DNA of 64,000 nucleotides, from positions 1-64,000 of the forward strand of contig JAXLUJ010000016.1 of assembly GCA_046329575.1 (NCBI GenBank), given 5' to 3'. The notes below the pieces were generated by a model, which was not told the DNA's origin, ran no database searches, and was given only the letters and a program-made list of their open reading frames with translations. Numbering within the stretch: the stretch's first letter is position 1; every line of letters begins with the position of its first letter. Both the position numbers and the translations under genes were made by a program. This DNA comes from UBA1941 sp046329575. Its GTDB lineage: Bacteria; Bacteroidota; Bacteroidia; Chitinophagales; LD1. This document shows, in pieces, positions 61,398 through 64,000 of this stretch.

Positions 61398-61817
61398 ATG
61401 AATAGTCCTAAATGTCCGAAATGCCGCTCGTTTGCCTTAATCAAAAGCGGCGTAATCAAAAACAAACAACGCTACAAGTGCAAGGGCTGCGGGTATTTCT
61501 TTACGGTAGATAAACTGGGCAAGCAAATCGATAATTATTATGTGACCAAAGCCTTGCAATTGTATATTGAAGGACTCAGCTACAGGGAGATTGAGCGGCT
61601 TTTGGGCATTAGTCATGTATCGGTAATGAACTGGGTGAAACAATACCGATTAAGCCGGCCTGAAAATTCGCAATACCACCCCACTTACAAAATCCTGACC
61701 CATACCGAATTGATTGCACACATTGCTGATAAAAAGAACCTGGCCGGCGCCGGATCGGTAATCACCGAACTGGGCGATAAGTTCATGCTCATTAAATGGG
61801 AGCGATTCAGAAATTGA
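61398..61817 (+). CDS. zinc-ribbon and HTH protein (InsA/IS1-like)
   Basis: 139 residues. N-terminal zinc ribbon (Cys6, Cys9, Cys28, Cys31: CPKC and CKGC) followed by a helix-turn-helix (YIEGLSYREIERLLGISHVSVMNW cut at SYREIERLLGISHVSV) and a short C-terminal part. The layout resembles the first protein of IS1/IS1595-type elements, but no transposase follows, so it may be a solitary regulator derived from such an element. Confidence 0.72.
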   Translation: MNSPKCPKCRSFALIKSGVIKNKQRYKCKGCGYFFTVDKLGKQIDNYYVTKALQLYIEGLSYREIERLLGISHVSVMNWVKQYRLSRPENSQYHPTYKILTHTELIAHIADKKNLAGAGSVITELGDKFMLIKWERFRN

Positions 61818-61904
61818 TGCTTTGTAATTAGCGGAATATCTGGAATAGCGTAGTAAAATAATGGGTTAACTTTTCGGCACGATGGCCACCGCTTTTTATT
61901 ATGG

Positions 61905-62025
61905 CCACCCGCGGCAGCGATGGCAGCGGAAAGCCCGCAAGCCGCGCCACTACAGCATTTCGTAAACAGCTACCATTCGGCCGCGGCTGAGGACTTGCAG
62001 CGAACAGCGCGGTTGCCGCCATAAA
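61905..62025. repeat. family B element (copy 4), uninterrupted
   Basis: CGCGGCAGCGATGGCAGCGG, AAGCCCGCAAGCCGCG, CATTCGGCCGCGGCTGAGG, ACTTGCAGCGAACAGCGCGG. No family E insert. It lies between the zinc-ribbon gene and the porin gene; no other gene was seen in this 370-bp gap. Confidence 0.82.
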
Positions 62026-62189
62026 AAGCGCTCCAATTCTTTTGGGTGAACCTGTATGCTATAAAAAAACAAAATGGCCTAACTATATCTATTTTACGAT
62101 TAGATACAAAAATATTGTTTTCCAACGGCAATAGGCTTCCATTTGAAGTGCAGTAAGCCACTGCATTTTTTTAATAAAACCAAAAAAAG

Positions 62190-63602
62190 ATGAAACGAAA
62201 GCTACCCCTTCCATGGTTGATGTTACCGCTGATGGTCCTTTTGTTTGGCAACGCCACCGCTCAGGGCGGTGAAGGCTACGGCGACGGATTAAAAGTAAAG
62301 TTCGACAGCACCGGTAACCGCTACATCCGATTTATGCTGTGGTCGCAACTATGGATGCGCTACAGCCAAAATAATCCCGGAAGCACTATTAATGGCAAAC
62401 CTTATAATTCGCAGTTCGATATAGCGTTGCGGCGCACCCGATTGGCGATATATGCACAAGTAACTCCAAAGTTTATGATACTGCTGCATATGGGCATCAA
62501 CAACCAAACTTTGGTGAGTGGCGGGGCGCTTGGGCAAGGCGGATCGGGAACCGATGGGAAGAAGCCACAGTTTTTCATCCATGAAATTACCATGGAGCAC
62601 AAAGTGTATAAGGACTATCTCACGATTGGCGCAGGGCTGCATTACTACGGCGGTTTGTCGCGAAAAACGATGGCTTCTACCACCAACTTTATGGCTATGG
62701 ATGCCCCGATTGTGAACTGGCGCAATATTGATGCCGATGATCAGTTTGGCAGAAATTTCGGCGCGTTTGCAAAGGGTAAAGTGAAAGGCTTTGAATACCG
62801 GATTGGGTTCTACATGCCGTTTGTGATGTTGAGTGCTAACACCCTTACCAAACTAGACACTGCTTTAGCGCGCCATGGCTTGCAACAGGCGTCGTACCGG
62901 GGTTTGGGGAAGTCGGAACCGGCTGTGAACGGTTATTTCAATTATCAGTTTTTCGATAAGGAAGCAAATTTGCTGCCGTACTATGTGAATAGTTATATGG
63001 GCTCGAAGAAGGTGTTTAACGTAGGGGCCGGTTTCGATTTTCAGAAAAACTCGATGTGGTCAGTCCGCACCAATAGCGTGAATGGATTCGACACCATCAG
63101 CCATAATCAGTTCAGCGTTGCAGCAGATGTATTTGCCGACATTCCATTTAAAAAACTGAAAGGCTGTGCGCTTACCGCTTATGCCGTTTACTACTTCAAT
63201 AATATGGGGCCTAACTTTGTTCGCAACATTGGTATCAGCAACCCCGCAAATGGAACTACAGCTTCGGCGGTTTTCAATGGCGCGGGCGATGCATTTCCCG
63301 TAGCAGGCACCGGGCATGTAGCCTATGTAGAAGCAGGATGGCTGCTGCCGCCTACAAAGAAAGTAGGCAAGTTTCAGGTGTATGCCGATTTTATGGGCGC
63401 TTCGTATCAGCGCCTTAAAGATCCGGTGCTGGTGTATAATGCCGGCATTAACTGGTTGCTGAATTCGCACCACTGCAAACTCACGCTCAATTACAGGAAC
63501 CGGCCGGTTTTCGACTATACCAATAGTGCGGAAAAGTACGGCCCTATTCATCATATCGGTTCCCGAAACGAATTCACTATTCAATTCCAGGCATTTCTTT
63601 AA
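62190..63602 (+). CDS. outer membrane porin
   Basis: 470 residues with a signal peptide (PWLMLPLMVLLFGNATAQ) and a beta-barrel pattern: FDSTGNRYIRFMLWSQLW, FDIALRRTRLAIYAQVTP, KFMILLHMGINNQTL. It resembles phosphate-selective or short-chain porins of Bacteroidota. The MHS-type transporter that follows 15 bp later suggests a joint role in uptake of an organic acid or similar solute. Confidence 0.8.
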   Translation: MKRKLPLPWLMLPLMVLLFGNATAQGGEGYGDGLKVKFDSTGNRYIRFMLWSQLWMRYSQNNPGSTINGKPYNSQFDIALRRTRLAIYAQVTPKFMILLHMGINNQTLVSGGALGQGGSGTDGKKPQFFIHEITMEHKVYKDYLTIGAGLHYYGGLSRKTMASTTNFMAMDAPIVNWRNIDADDQFGRNFGAFAKGKVKGFEYRIGFYMPFVMLSANTLTKLDTALARHGLQQASYRGLGKSEPAVNGYFNYQFFDKEANLLPYYVNSYMGSKKVFNVGAGFDFQKNSMWSVRTNSVNGFDTISHNQFSVAADVFADIPFKKLKGCALTAYAVYYFNNMGPNFVRNIGISNPANGTTASAVFNGAGDAFPVAGTGHVAYVEAGWLLPPTKKVGKFQVYADFMGASYQRLKDPVLVYNAGINWLLNSHHCKLTLNYRNRPVFDYTNSAEKYGPIHHIGSRNEFTIQFQAFL

Positions 63603-63617
63603 TCTAAACACCAACAC

Positions 63618-64000
63618 ATGAAAGAGCAATCCTTTAAAAACTCGATATGGCAGGTGATTGGCGCCTCATCGGTAGGCACGCTAATCGAATGGTACGACTT
63701 CTACATTTTCGGCAGTCTGGCAATTTTAATCTCGAAACAATTTTTTCCTGAAGACAAAAGCACGGCCGCATTGCTTTCTACGTTGGCCATTTTTGCAGCA
63801 GGCTTTATTGTACGTCCGTTCGGCGCGTTGGTATTTGGCCGCCTGGGCGATAAAGTGGGCCGTAAGTACACCTTCCTGCTCACGCTGGTATTGATGGGCG
63901 GTTCCACATTTTTGATCGGTTTAATACCCGGCTATAGCAGTATTGGTGTGGCTGCTCCGTTGCTGGTGCTATTGCTTCGGTTAATTCAGGGGTTAGCGCT
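63618..64000 (+). CDS. MFS transporter, metabolite:H+ symporter type (5' part)
   Basis: The first 127 residues: QVIGASSVGTLIEWYDFYIFGS in the first helix and GFIVRPFGALVFGRLGDKVGRKYTF are signature regions of the MHS family (citrate, alpha-ketoglutarate or proline/betaine symporters). The conserved GxxxD-RxGRK loop (GRLGDKVGRK) is seen. The gene runs off the window. It is probably co-transcribed with the porin. Confidence 0.9.
   Translation, partial: MKEQSFKNSIWQVIGASSVGTLIEWYDFYIFGSLAILISKQFFPEDKSTAALLSTLAIFAAGFIVRPFGALVFGRLGDKVGRKYTFLLTLVLMGGSTFLIGLIPGYSSIGVAAPLLVLLLRLIQGLA

Noticed and set aside
61398..61817. Complete IS1-type insertion sequence
   Set aside because: Only the zinc-ribbon/HTH part is present; no catalytic DDE protein and no terminal repeats were seen.

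Overview
The window comes from a member of the Bacteroidota, probably the Chitinophagia/Sphingobacteriia side. The main evidence is a PorV-type type IX secretion protein, a cargo protein with a C-terminal type A sorting domain, a fused alpha/beta 2-oxoacid dehydrogenase E1, many short SCKK-type lipoproteins, and promoters with the TAnnTTTG -7 element in place of a sigma-70 box. Genus and species cannot be told from the sequence alone.

Layout. 0-9 kb: dehydrogenase E1, rpiB, a sterol-desaturase-like protein, a split pair of M16 peptidases and two four-helix-bundle (S23-like) genes. 9-18 kb: atpA-atpG, lipoproteins, a helical protein of unknown role, a 1-kb array of hairpin repeats, tryptophanase. 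18-24 kb: lipocalin, a sigma-54 response regulator with a REC-PAS-HisKA partner, a flavin amine oxidase, membrane proteins. 24-26 kb: a three-gene module read as toxin, antitoxin and SecB-like chaperone (TAC), with two operator-like palindromes in front. 26-31 kb: small enzymes, an unusual tRNA gene, and an AT-rich accessory stretch with an OLD-family nuclease. 31-38 kb: porV, tadA, ruvC, dapA, thioredoxin, tRNA-Ser. 38-46 kb: type IX cargo and membrane proteins. 46-51 kb: an MlaEFD lipid transporter followed by small stress-type genes. 51-57 kb: methyltransferase, two ferritin-like proteins, and a PAS/GAF sensor without a kinase domain. 57-64 kb: mfd, a zinc-ribbon/HTH protein, a porin and the start of an MHS-type transporter.

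Most of the chromosome is ordinary housekeeping, but the gaps are very rich in repeats. Several families recur: 7-nt words (AATTACG, GAGCTGT, GACGCAA, CATCGTC), a 9-nt word (GGGTGTGGT) and an 8-nt word (ACGTGTAT), plus longer GC-rich elements called A, B, C and D here. The AATTACG words form inverted arms of about 28 bp around a short loop (family E), and in one place (3991-4463) closely similar arms enclose a four-helix-bundle gene. This suggests a mobile element resembling the intervening sequences of 23S rRNA, with the empty hairpins as gene-less derivatives. That link, the TAC module, the 13-copy hairpin array at 15-16 kb and the class I tRNA with a serine anticodon are the points most worth following up.

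All functional calls rest on motifs and general similarity read by eye; no database search was run.
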